Position numbers and translations under genes: made by a program. Positions 56,545 through 64,000 of a DNA stretch of 64,000 bases are shown piece after piece (positions within the stretch are counted from its first letter, which is position 1; each line of letters begins with the position of its first letter). Source of the stretch: UBA6144 sp964399165 (GTDB lineage Bacteria > Bdellovibrionota > Bacteriovoracia > Bacteriovoracales > Bacteriovoracaceae); contig CAYNPO010000017.1 of NCBI GenBank assembly GCA_964399165.1, positions 7,481-71,480 on the forward strand, given 5' to 3'. The notes under the pieces were generated by a model. The model made no database searches. It saw only the letters and a program-made list of their open reading frames with translations, and was not told the origin of the DNA.

Positions 56545-59190
56545 CTACGCCCAGTATTGCACCGGCTCTGTAGGATGGGCGGAGGTGGCGGGATGGAACG
56601 GGGCCAAGAGTGGACCAAGTTTTTGGATGAGGAGTTCCGTGGAAAAAGGCTTGGGAAGGAAAGCATCGAAGCCTGCCACCTTGATCCGCGATATGTCTTG
56701 GGGGTCAGTCAACCCGGAGCTAGCGATCACGGGAACCTTCGGATCTGCCAGGCCTTGCTCCCGGAGCTGCCGCAAAAAATAAAATCCGTCCTTTCCGGGC
56801 ATCTCCAGGTCGGTAATGATCAAGTCCGGCTCCCAAGTGCGCACCAAATTCAAGGCGTGGTCCGCGCTCCCCGCATAGGCGACTTCCGCGCCCATCCCTG
56901 AGAGACATGCCTCCAGCATTTGGCCATTCTCAGGCGCGTCGTCCACCACCAACAGCCGCAAGCCGACGAGGGAGGGTAAGGGTGATGTGGGTTCCTCCCA
57001 GGTCTCATCCCGGCCAGTAGCTACCAGCGGAACAGTAAAGTGCAGAACGGCGCCGCCCTCCAGACCGTTCGTCGCCCAAATCCGTCCGGCATGGGCGTCG
57101 ACGATCCCTTTGGCGATGGACAAGCCCAATCCTGTCCCCAGACTGGCCGTCTGTTTGGCCTGCCAAAATGCCTCAAAGATTCGAGGCCTGATGTCGGCCG
57201 GTATCCCCGGTCCACCGTCTTCCACGCTAAAATGTACTTCGCCGGGGGCCGTTACCGTGCGGATCACCACGGTGCCGCCCGCAGGCGTGAACTTGATGGC
57301 ATTGCCCACCAGATTCCAGAGTACCTGCACGAGGCGGTTCTTGTCCCCGAGCACCGCCGGAAGGTCCGCGGGTGTGTTTAGAAGAAGCCTGACATCCTTC
57401 TCCTTCGCACGCGGGGCCAAGCCTTCCATGGCCGCATCCAGTATTTCCCGTGGGCTGGTGGGGGATGGCTCAACGGAAAAGCGGCCGGCTTCGATTTTGC
57501 CGAAGTCCAAGAGGTCGTTGATCAGCCGGGCCATCTGGCCAGCGGAACTCTTGAGTCGTTTGAGATTCGCCAACCGCCTCTCTTGTGAGAGCGTGGGAGA
57601 TGCCAGGACAGTGGATGCCAACTCGATGGTGGTGACGGGATTGCGCAAGTCGTGGGAAACGATGGAGAGGATGCGCTCCCTCGCGGCCGTGGCGAGGCGG
57701 GAGCGTTCATACAAGAGCGAGTTTTCCAGGGAAACGGCCACGCGCCTCCCCAGCTCCTGGATGAATATCACTTCAGACGGTAGGGGCCAGCGACTGGGGC
57801 GAGTTCGTCCAAGTGCCATGAAGCCGAGGGCCCCATCGATCTGGAAGAAGGGAATCACAGCGAAGCCACTGATCCCGTCGGCGCGGATGGCCTCCGCCAG
57901 TGCGGCTAGCGCGCTGTGGGGCCGGGCGAAGGAGCGAGCCGTGTCACGGACGATGATCGGCCGAGAATGGAGAGCGGCTGGACACGATCCGGCTAATCGG
58001 CCGCGGCAGGTCAGAGTGTACAAGGCATCCGTGAGCGCCTTTGCGCGGTCGGGCGTGCGCGATGAGCATGCCAAATGGGCCCATTGTCCACCCCGCAGAA
58101 TACCGATGATGGCCACGTCCGCTACTCCTTGGGCCAGGGAATCCACCATGCTGCGGATCCGCGGACCTGCCTCCAGATGCGTCTCGGCCGCACGGGCGAA
58201 AGTGGCGAGGAAGACCTGCTGGTCCTCCCATCGGCGGCGCTCCGTCATGTCGCGAATGGTGACGGTGACTTCGCCGTGGCTTTTGTCAGGGCTCAGACCG
58301 ATGTCGAGGGGGATCTCGTGGCCGTCGCGATGAAGACCGACCAGTGATACGCGCGCGCCCATGGGCCTGGGCACGGGATGTCGCATGTAGGCTTCCCGCC
58401 AAGACACATGGTGGGCGCGAATTCGTTCGGGGATCAGCACTTCCACCGGACGTCCTACCAGTTCCGCAGGAGTGTAACCGAACATGGTCTCCACGCGCGG
58501 ATTGGCCAACGTGATGATGCCGGCCTCATTCGCCGAGAGTATCGTATCGTAAGCAGTTTCCACCAGCGCGCGGAACTTATGTTCGGAGGCGGTGAGAGCA
58601 TCCTCGGCGCGCTTTTTCTGGTCGATGTCCTCCTGCACAGCCACCAGCACCCTGCCGTGCACCGGGTGCTCGAAGATACTACATGTGGCCCGGCACCAGA
58701 AAGGCGTTCCATCCTTCTTGACGTTTCGAACCTCGTAAGTGTGCGCTCCTTGAGCGACAACGGAATCTATGATTTCCTTCGCCGCCTCACTGCCGCGGTA
58801 ATTGAGTATGGCCACTGGTTTGTTCTGCAGTTCTCCAGATAGATAGCCGAAGATCGCCTCAAAACGCGGGTTAGCGTAAACGATGGTGGCATCGCTCTGG
58901 CGGACCAGGCAGACACCCTCTGCCATGTTGTTCAGGATGATGCCATGGAGGCTCAGTTGCGAGAGTCCCTGCACCTCCCAATGGAGCCGCTGCATGGCCT
59001 GGGCATTCCACCACAGAAAGAAGGTGTATGCGGCGAAGGTGGCGCCTACCAAGTAGGCTGTGGCGGTTGTACTCAACCCCGCCAACCGGCCCAGGAGTAC
59101 CACAGTGGTCAGCAGGGCGATGGTCCAGGACAAAGCCTTCCAGGTGGGGGTGAGTGTCCCGTCGGCGGCGGGGCGAGGCTGGGGCTTCAT
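56545..59190 (-). CDS. Hybrid histidine kinase with two PAS domains, GAF and receiver
   Basis: 881 residues: two membrane segments (about 20-62), PAS1 (80-200), PAS2 (205-320), a GAF-like domain (330-495), HisKA with H513 (IVSHDLRNPV), HATPase with N630, DGGPG (658) and GTGLGL (685), then a receiver (745-865) with D750/D751, phosphoacceptor D794 (ITDLEMPG) and K847. The sensed signal is unknown. It is encoded next to a BON protein gene and the usp cluster, which suggests redox or energy stress. Confidence 0.92.
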   Translation of the reverse strand: MKPQPRPAADGTLTPTWKALSWTIALLTTVVLLGRLAGLSTTATAYLVGATFAAYTFFLWWNAQAMQRLHWEVQGLSQLSLHGIILNNMAEGVCLVRQSDATIVYANPRFEAIFGYLSGELQNKPVAILNYRGSEAAKEIIDSVVAQGAHTYEVRNVKKDGTPFWCRATCSIFEHPVHGRVLVAVQEDIDQKKRAEDALTASEHKFRALVETAYDTILSANEAGIITLANPRVETMFGYTPAELVGRPVEVLIPERIRAHHVSWREAYMRHPVPRPMGARVSLVGLHRDGHEIPLDIGLSPDKSHGEVTVTIRDMTERRRWEDQQVFLATFARAAETHLEAGPRIRSMVDSLAQGVADVAIIGILRGGQWAHLACSSRTPDRAKALTDALYTLTCRGRLAGSCPAALHSRPIIVRDTARSFARPHSALAALAEAIRADGISGFAVIPFFQIDGALGFMALGRTRPSRWPLPSEVIFIQELGRRVAVSLENSLLYERSRLATAARERILSIVSHDLRNPVTTIELASTVLASPTLSQERRLANLKRLKSSAGQMARLINDLLDFGKIEAGRFSVEPSPTSPREILDAAMEGLAPRAKEKDVRLLLNTPADLPAVLGDKNRLVQVLWNLVGNAIKFTPAGGTVVIRTVTAPGEVHFSVEDGGPGIPADIRPRIFEAFWQAKQTASLGTGLGLSIAKGIVDAHAGRIWATNGLEGGAVLHFTVPLVATGRDETWEEPTSPLPSLVGLRLLVVDDAPENGQMLEACLSGMGAEVAYAGSADHALNLVRTWEPDLIITDLEMPGKDGFYFLRQLREQGLADPKVPVIASSGLTDPQDISRIKVAGFDAFLPKPFSTELLIQKLGPLLAPFHPATSAHPTEPVQYWA

Positions 59191-59221
59191 GTAACTCCAA
59201 TGTGGCGAGCTTTATGTTTGT

Positions 59222-59869
59222 TCACAGCACGACGCTGATGTCGTCTTTCACTTGCGTAATGCCCGGAGCGGACCAAGCGGCTGCCTCGGCGGCATCGCGC
59301 TCAGCATAGCTGGTGACTTTTCCCTTGAGCGTGACGGTGCTGCCCTCCAAATCCACTTTGATTTCCCCTGGGTTAAGACGGGCCCTTTGGATGGCGTTGC
59401 GAATTTTGAGTTTAAGCCCTTCGTGGGCCTCTGGTTGGACCAGTTTGATGAGGTTGATGACACTGCGGACACCCATGAGGGCCTTGACCGAGTTGTAGGC
59501 CGCGTCTTTCTGATACTTCCATGAGGCGGATCCTTGGAGAGTGATGACCCCGTCATTGACCAGCACTTTGATACCCTCTGGAACCAAGGTGTTCCAGAGC
59601 AGGACGTTGATGGCGGCCCTCGCTATGTCATCGTCGCCCCGCTCGTAGGCCGGGAGGAGCTTCACTTTCAAGTGGTCAACCACGGCGCGTACGCCCGTAA
59701 CCCGGAATGCGGCTTTTTCCGCTCGCCCCTTGTCAGCGTGGCTGGGAACTGTGCCATCAAGTTCAACCACCCCGTCATTCACGGAAACCCCAATGGCGTG
59801 GTGGGCCACGCTCGCATCCCATTTAAGTTCCTCCATCACGTCTTGTTGCAATTGACCGTCTGATTTCAT
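59222..59869 (-). CDS. Protein with three BON domains
   Basis: 215 residues, no signal peptide. Three BON repeats each begin with a helical segment and a strand pair with a G..V.L.G pattern: VNDGVVELDGTVPSHADKGR (28-50), VNDGVITLQGSASWKYQKDA (103-125), VDLEGSTVTLKGKVTSYAER (171-190). BON domains bind phospholipid or act in stress resistance; such three-repeat forms accompany universal stress genes in many soil bacteria. A TGAC-N4-ATCA dyad lies 58 bp upstream. Confidence 0.9.
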   Translation of the reverse strand: MKSDGQLQQDVMEELKWDASVAHHAIGVSVNDGVVELDGTVPSHADKGRAEKAAFRVTGVRAVVDHLKVKLLPAYERGDDDIARAAINVLLWNTLVPEGIKVLVNDGVITLQGSASWKYQKDAAYNSVKALMGVRSVINLIKLVQPEAHEGLKLKIRNAIQRARLNPGEIKVDLEGSTVTLKGKVTSYAERDAAEAAAWSAPGITQVKDDISVVL

Positions 59870-59926
59870 GGGCTTCCTCCTGGTAGTTCTGCACGCAGGC
59901 TAGTCCTCAGCGGCCCGCGGGGGGGA

Positions 59927-59938
59927 TGACCGGCATCA
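59927..59938. promoter_or_regulatory. CRP/FNR-like dyad TGAC-CGGC-ATCA before the BON gene
   Basis: One of four TGAC-N4-RTCA sites in this cluster (others at 60011, 62331, 62779). On the BON gene's strand it reads TGAT-GCCG-GTCA. It lies 58-69 bp upstream of the start. Confidence 0.5.
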
Positions 59939-60010
59939 GCTTCCACGGCCGTCTATCGCTTGTCTCCTGGCTTCTCCGGAGCTCCTGCCTCTAGGAAAAC
60001 GATCCATTCC

Positions 60011-60022
60011 TGACTAAGATCA
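60011..60022. promoter_or_regulatory. CRP/FNR-like dyad TGAC-TAAG-ATCA before the PAS kinase gene
   Basis: It lies 29 bp upstream of the kinase start, between the divergent BON and kinase genes. It has the same geometry as the other three sites of the cluster. Confidence 0.5.
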
Positions 60023-60050
60023 TGGTTTCCGGATTCAGGCGGGGTTATCC

Positions 60051-61280
60051 ATGAACGAAATGACATTCGACGCCCTATTCGAGCACTCGTCCATGGGGAT
60101 CATCTTCTCCAATGAGGCCGGCGTGATCGAGAAGGCCAACCCATGGGCCTCCAAGATTTTCGGATATGGCCACGGTGAGCTCATCGGCCAATCCATCGAG
60201 GTCCTGATCCCCCCCCACCTGCGGGAGCGGCATGTCCAATACCGCCGCCACTACAACGCCAACCCCCAACCCCGGGGCATGGGGAGTAACCTTAACCTCA
60301 TGGCAGTTAAGAAAGACGGGAGCCTCTTTCCCGTTGAGATCAGCCTCACGTATTTCGGAGAGACGGGCAAACGGCACATCGTGAGCTTCGTCAACGACAT
60401 CACCGAGCGCAAGCGCGCCGAGAACGACCTGCGCCGCCTCACCGAGGAACTGGAGAGCAAGGTCACGGAGCGCACCAAGGAACTCTCGGACGCGCTCTTG
60501 GAGCTGGGCCACACCAACGAAGGCCTGCAGCAGGAGATGGAACAACGTAAGCGCGTCGAGGAGCAGCTACGCGGGATGTGGGAGCGGGAGAAGGAACTCA
60601 GCGAGCTCAAGTCACGCTTCGTCTCCATGGCCTCCCATGAGTTCCGCACCCCTTTAGCGGGCATCCTGACCTCGGTGTCCTTGATTGCCAAATACCCCCG
60701 CACGGAAGACGAGCCCAAGCGGGACAAGCACGTCCAGAGCATCAAGCGTTCGGTGAAAAACCTCACCGCCATCCTCAACGACTTCCTCTCACTGGACAAG
60801 CTCGACCAGGGCAAGGTGGCGGCGAGCCCCGTGGCCTTCGATGCAGCCGCCTTCATCAACGAGACGGTGCAGGAGGCCCAGGAAACCGGCAGCGGATCCC
60901 ATCCCCTGGAAGTGGAGGGGGAGGGAAGGCTCGACGTCGTCATGGATAAAGACATGCTCCGAAACGTGTTGGTGAACCTCTTGTCCAATGCCTTCAAATA
61001 CTCCCCCGACGGCAAACCCATCACGGTCGCCTTCCGCGGTGAGGGTGACCGGCTGGTCCTGGACGTGCGGGACCGGGGCATGGGGATCCCCCTCGATGAG
61101 CAGAAGCATCTTTTCGAGCGCTTCTTCCGCGCCACGAACGTCATCAACTTGCAGGGAACCGGGCTCGGCCTCAACATCGTCAAGCGCTACCTGGACCTGA
61201 TGAAAGGGGAGATCTCCTTCACCAGCGTGCCAGGCGAAGGAACAACGTTCACGGTTACGTTACCAAGAGGGCAGGCATGA
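60051..61280 (+). CDS. PAS-domain sensor histidine kinase
   Basis: 409 residues, soluble. A PAS domain (about 8-120, with NPWASKIFGYGHGELIGQSI and TERKRAEN) leads into a long coiled coil (120-190), HisKA with H196 (SMASHEFRTPLAGIL), and an HATPase (NLLSNAFKYSPDG, RDRGMGIP, GTGLGL). The gene overlaps the response regulator gene by 4 bp, so the two form a cognate pair. Without transmembrane segments it senses a cytoplasmic signal, probably redox or oxygen through the PAS domain; no heme-binding residue is obvious. Confidence 0.92.
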   Translation: MNEMTFDALFEHSSMGIIFSNEAGVIEKANPWASKIFGYGHGELIGQSIEVLIPPHLRERHVQYRRHYNANPQPRGMGSNLNLMAVKKDGSLFPVEISLTYFGETGKRHIVSFVNDITERKRAENDLRRLTEELESKVTERTKELSDALLELGHTNEGLQQEMEQRKRVEEQLRGMWEREKELSELKSRFVSMASHEFRTPLAGILTSVSLIAKYPRTEDEPKRDKHVQSIKRSVKNLTAILNDFLSLDKLDQGKVAASPVAFDAAAFINETVQEAQETGSGSHPLEVEGEGRLDVVMDKDMLRNVLVNLLSNAFKYSPDGKPITVAFRGEGDRLVLDVRDRGMGIPLDEQKHLFERFFRATNVINLQGTGLGLNIVKRYLDLMKGEISFTSVPGEGTTFTVTLPRGQA

Positions 61281-62323
61281 AAAAGATTCTGGTCATCGAA
61301 GACGACACCACCATGCGGGAAAACACCGCGGAGATCCTGGAGCTGGCCCATTACAAGGTTACCACCGCTTCCAACGGCAGAGTGGGCTGTGCTATGGCCA
61401 AAGAACAACTGCCAGACCTGGTGGTGTGCGACATCATGATGCCCGAGCTCGACGGCTATGGCGTCCTCCACGTGCTCTCCAAGGATCCGCGTACCGCCTC
61501 CATCCCGTTCATCTTCCTCTCCGCCAAGGCAGAGAAAAGCGAGGTGCGCAAGGGGATGGAACTGGGGGCGGACGACTACCTGACCAAACCCTTCGAGGAC
61601 ACCGACTTGCTGAATGCCATCGAGGCCCGCCTGCGCAAGGCCGAGGCCATTCGCCGGGAGTACTCCCGCGACGAGGCTGGATTCCAGCTTTTCCTGGAGG
61701 AGGCGGGCGGGCTCAAAGAGCTTCAGGGCCTGTCCCGTGGTAAGCCGGCCGCGCGCTACAAGAAAAAAGAAGTGGTGTTCCACGCCGGGGACATTCCCGC
61801 GTACGCCTACTTCATCGTCAAAGGCAGCGTGAAGACCTACAAGGCCCATGACGACGGCAAGGAGTTCATCACCAACATACACAAGGCGGGGGATTTCTTC
61901 GGGCATGTTCCCCTGTTTGAAGGCAAACCCCATGCCGATTCCGCCCTGGTGCTGGAAGAGAGCGAGATCCACAAGATCCCCAAGGAAGACTTCCTGGCCC
62001 TCATCCACCGCAACCGGGACGTGGCGGCGAGCTTCATCAAGTTGCTATCCAATCGGCTGGAGGAGCAAGAACGCCAGCTCCTGCGGCTGGCCTATGATTC
62101 GGTCCGCAAGCGGACCGCCGAGGCCCTGCTCGGGCTCACCCGCTCGTCCACCGACGCCGCCAAGGCCATCCGGGTCACGAGGGAGGACTTGGCAAGCCTC
62201 GTGGGCACCGCCACGGAGACCGTCATACGCTGCCTCGGGGACTTCAAGGAAGACGGCTTCATCGGGGTCAACGGCCGCGAAATCACTGTGCTTGATCCGG
62301 AGGGGCTCGCCGACGTGCAATGA
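61277..62323 (+). CDS. Receiver-CRP/FNR response regulator
   Basis: 348 residues: a receiver (1-120) with D9, D10, phosphoacceptor D52 (VVCDIMMPELDG) and K104, a cyclic-nucleotide-type beta roll (about 155-265, PAYAYFIVKGSVKTYKAHDD) and a CRP-type HTH (270-345). In the recognition helix TATETVIRCLGDF, E314 and R318 match the E and R of FNR and CRP, while the FNR Ser is I317. No FNR-type N-terminal Cys cluster exists. It is co-translated with the upstream kinase, and its likely sites are the TGAC-N4-RTCA dyads near it. Confidence 0.92.
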   Translation: MKKILVIEDDTTMRENTAEILELAHYKVTTASNGRVGCAMAKEQLPDLVVCDIMMPELDGYGVLHVLSKDPRTASIPFIFLSAKAEKSEVRKGMELGADDYLTKPFEDTDLLNAIEARLRKAEAIRREYSRDEAGFQLFLEEAGGLKELQGLSRGKPAARYKKKEVVFHAGDIPAYAYFIVKGSVKTYKAHDDGKEFITNIHKAGDFFGHVPLFEGKPHADSALVLEESEIHKIPKEDFLALIHRNRDVAASFIKLLSNRLEEQERQLLRLAYDSVRKRTAEALLGLTRSSTDAAKAIRVTREDLASLVGTATETVIRCLGDFKEDGFIGVNGREITVLDPEGLADVQ

Positions 62324-62330
62324 TGAAGCA

Positions 62331-62342
62331 TGACGCCGGTCA
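62331..62342. promoter_or_regulatory. CRP/FNR-like dyad TGAC-GCCG-GTCA before the first usp gene
   Basis: A perfect dyad (ATGAC/GTCAT arms with flanking bases) 36 bp upstream of the universal stress gene and just after the regulator stop. Confidence 0.55.
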
Positions 62343-62377
62343 TTTGCGCCCAGCCAGGGGGCGGCTAGCATGGGGGA

Positions 62378-62773
62378 ATGAAGCGCATCCTCGTCGCCAC
62401 TGATTTTTCCCCCGCCGCCCGAAGGGCCCTTGAAGCCGCGCTGGCCCGCTTCCCCTCCGCCCAGCGCTTTAAAGTCACCCTCCTCAACGCCTACCTGGTG
62501 CAAGAAACCGACCCCCAGTTGGTCCTGGAAGCCAACGACCGCATGAAGCAACGGTCGCGGGAAGGGTTGGAGAGGGAGAAGGCCTGGCTGCAGGAGAAAG
62601 GGCTTGCCGCGGAAACCCTTTCCCAAATGGGATCACTTCCCAACGTCCTGGGCCGCCTGCTTGAGCGCGAAAAGCCTGACCTGGTCGCTATGGGGCTGGG
62701 ACCCGACGTAGGATCAGTGGAAGGTCTGCTGGAGAAACGCGGCATCCCCCTGGTCATTGCCTTCGCCCCTTAG
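62378..62773 (+). CDS. Universal stress protein (UspA family)
   Basis: 131 residues in a Rossmann-like fold: MKRILVATDFSPAARRALEA at the start and LEREKPDLVAMGLGPD near the end. The ATP-binding G-x2-G-x9-G-S/T motif is incomplete (GLGPDVGSVEGLL), so nucleotide binding is uncertain. Such proteins support survival in stress or starvation. A dyad of the cluster's regulon lies upstream. Confidence 0.85.
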   Translation: MKRILVATDFSPAARRALEAALARFPSAQRFKVTLLNAYLVQETDPQLVLEANDRMKQRSREGLEREKAWLQEKGLAAETLSQMGSLPNVLGRLLEREKPDLVAMGLGPDVGSVEGLLEKRGIPLVIAFAP

Positions 62774-62778
62774 AAAAC

Positions 62779-62790
62779 TGACATTTGTCA
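62779..62790. promoter_or_regulatory. CRP/FNR-like dyad TGAC-ATTT-GTCA before the second usp gene
   Basis: A perfect dyad followed directly by TAAAAT (a -10-like box at 62791-62796), 72 bp upstream of the second universal stress gene. Confidence 0.55.
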
Positions 62791-62861
62791 TAAAATGGGG
62801 CAGGCGCGCTCATGGGAAGCGCATGGCACCCGTCATAGGATGCTGGGAATAGGAGGTTCCC

Positions 62862-63314
62862 GTGAGATTCGCCCAACGCACTTTGATTGCCCTGGATCTT
62901 GACCAGAAAGACCATGTGGAACAGCTCAAAAGCCTGAGAGGGCTAGGTTTCCTTGAGCACAGCGAGATCCATCTGGTGTATGTTTTCCGAACCACCAGCA
63001 TGTCCTTGGGGCTCGGCCGCTTCCCCCTAGTTTTTCCCACACCTGAAGACCAAAAGCTCATTGAGGAAGCCATCCTCGCGGGTCTGCAGCACGCCTACAA
63101 CACCCAGCTTGAACCCAAGCCCGGCCAAAAGATCATCACGCGGTGCCTATTCGGCGAAGACCCTAAGGACGTCGCCTTGGCCTACGTCAAAGACCACGCC
63201 ATCGATCTCACGGTGGTGTGGGCAAGGGAGAAGCGGGGAATCTTCGAGAGCTCTTTCAGCAACCATCTGGCGAAGCATTCCCGTGCCCACACCCTCATCC
63301 TTAAACACATCTAG
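62862..63314 (+). CDS. Universal stress protein-like protein
   Basis: 150 residues from a GTG with an AGGAGG site. QRTLIALDLDQKDHVEQLKS is a divergent Usp start, and the C-terminus has VVWAREKRGIFESSFSNHLA, then HSRAHTLIL, the usual place of the Usp GSxSxxxxxxAxxPVLV region. The ATP loop is not conserved. It is followed 14 bp later by the flavin-binding gene and shares the cluster's control site. Confidence 0.75.
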   Translation: MRFAQRTLIALDLDQKDHVEQLKSLRGLGFLEHSEIHLVYVFRTTSMSLGLGRFPLVFPTPEDQKLIEEAILAGLQHAYNTQLEPKPGQKIITRCLFGEDPKDVALAYVKDHAIDLTVVWAREKRGIFESSFSNHLAKHSRAHTLILKHI

Positions 63315-63328
63315 ACCAAGGGAGCGCC

Positions 63329-63808
63329 ATGCAAACGACACCGGAATTGACCACCGTCATCAAGCCCCGTCATGCGGCGATCACAGCGCTCCCGGAGGAG
63401 GAGTGCCGTGCCCTGCTTAAAGAGAACGTCTTCGGCCATCTTGGCTGCCACAGCGGAAAGGAAGTCTATGTGCTCCCCATCTCCTATGTTTACGAGGACG
63501 GTTACATTTACGGCCATAGCCGCGCGGGTAAGAAGGTAGCGATGATGCGCAAGAAACCCCAGGTCTGCCTGCAAGTGGAGGATGTCCAGGACCACTTCCA
63601 CTGGAAGAGCGTGATTGCCTGGGGAAAATATGAGGAGCTTAAGGGAGACGAAGCTGCCGCGGCCATGCGCCGGTTGATGAACGAGTTCAGCCGGCGTGAT
63701 GATGGGCCGCGCATGTCGTCCTTGGTGACCAATTTGGCGGCCGAGTTGGATCATGCCATCGTCTACCGGATTAAGCTCTCGAGAATCACTGGCCGGGGCG
63801 AATCCTAA
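63329..63808 (+). CDS. Pyridoxamine-phosphate-oxidase-like flavin-binding protein
   Basis: 159 residues. The split-barrel pattern of the NimA/PNPOx-like family is present: LKENVFGHLGCHSGKEVYVL, PISYVYEDGYIYGHSRAGKK, MMRKKPQVCLQVEDV and WKSVIAWGKYEELKGDE. These proteins bind FMN or heme; the Cys/His in GCH and the RAGKK loop could contact the phosphate. It is the third gene after two usp genes, so a redox role in stress is likely. Confidence 0.82.
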   Translation: MQTTPELTTVIKPRHAAITALPEEECRALLKENVFGHLGCHSGKEVYVLPISYVYEDGYIYGHSRAGKKVAMMRKKPQVCLQVEDVQDHFHWKSVIAWGKYEELKGDEAAAAMRRLMNEFSRRDDGPRMSSLVTNLAAELDHAIVYRIKLSRITGRGES

Positions 63809-64000
63809 AAACTGCCCTACTCTTGTGGTGAGAGGGGGAGGAGATGGTTATGCCCATTTCCTCCCTCAGGGACGCAAGTTTTTCCCACTCGTTTCGCCAT
63901 GCCCACCTGATTTCCGAAGCCTAATGCCTCTGTGCCCTATCCCTAGGCCTGCAGTATGGCCCTCCATGATCGCGCCCTGCCCCGTCTCCCAATGCACCTT

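Noticed and set aside
63809..64000. Search of the right end for a further gene or CRP-like dyad
   Set aside because: No credible frame, ribosome site or TGAC-N4-RTCA site was seen in these 192 bases.
1..64000. CRISPR array, rRNA genes, insertion sequences
   Set aside because: No regularly spaced repeats, rRNA-like stretches or transposase genes were recognised by reading both strands.

Overview
The window looks like part of a GC-rich genome of a predatory or environmental deltaproteobacterium-like bacterium, most plausibly Bdellovibrionota. This is an inference from gene content, not a phylogeny. The pointers are many small secreted proteins of unknown function, a DUF3015 gene followed by a DUF4105 gene, a b561-like membrane protein followed by YceI, and a B12-binding MerR regulator divergent from folE/SDR/DUF2878. 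Several blocks are visibly lower in GC than the rest (about 1-4200, 13500-16850, 24230-27500).

Layout. 1-2400: a low-GC metal cassette (HMA protein, MerT-like membrane protein, DUF3347-like protein) ending in an ECF sigma gene whose 3' end and downstream partner are decayed. 2459-3404: a winged-helix regulator and a frameshifted nucleotidyltransferase under two tandem palindromes. 3482-16901: an integrative element bounded by a 16-bp repeat that looks like a tRNA/tmRNA 3' end. It carries a heavy-metal RND efflux operon, a CDF transporter, a histidine kinase, several gene fragments, an excisionase-like protein, a tyrosine integrase and a toxin-antitoxin-like trio. 17000-20700: secreted proteins, chromate transporter and murein endopeptidase. 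20883-24227: a SWIM/SNF2 ATPase. 24232-28821: a mosaic, low-GC segment with a GIY-YIG/DUF2075 helicase divergent from a MazG-like pyrophosphohydrolase (a defence candidate), flanked by an imperfect direct repeat derived from the end of an orphan CIS tape-measure-like gene, plus one intact and one broken ORF6N gene. 28822-31424: rhomboid protease, then MerR with a divergent cupin and two half-size permeases. 31430-35041: a light/B12-type regulon (LitR/CarH-like regulator divergent from folE, DUF2878, SDR and a lipocalin-like secreted protein gene). 35105-56471: mostly housekeeping and envelope genes (truA, rlmN, metG, DUF4105, imelysin with DUF1111, LamG lipoprotein, ArsR with a double-SRPBCC protein). 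56545-63808: a stress-signalling cluster (two PAS histidine kinases, a receiver-CRP response regulator, BON protein, two universal stress proteins, a flavin-binding protein).

How the parts work together. The island's RND pump, minimal adaptor, TolC-like channel and two Cys/His-rich periplasmic proteins form one metal-export operon, with a sensor kinase just upstream. The integrase, excisionase-like protein and 11-bp-spaced repeats at both ends would move the island, and the toxin-antitoxin-like trio could stabilise it. At the right end, four dyads of the form TGAC-N4-RTCA lie upstream of the BON gene, the kinase and both usp genes. This suggests one regulon driven by the CRP-type response regulator encoded among them. 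No rRNA, complete tRNA or CRISPR array was seen.
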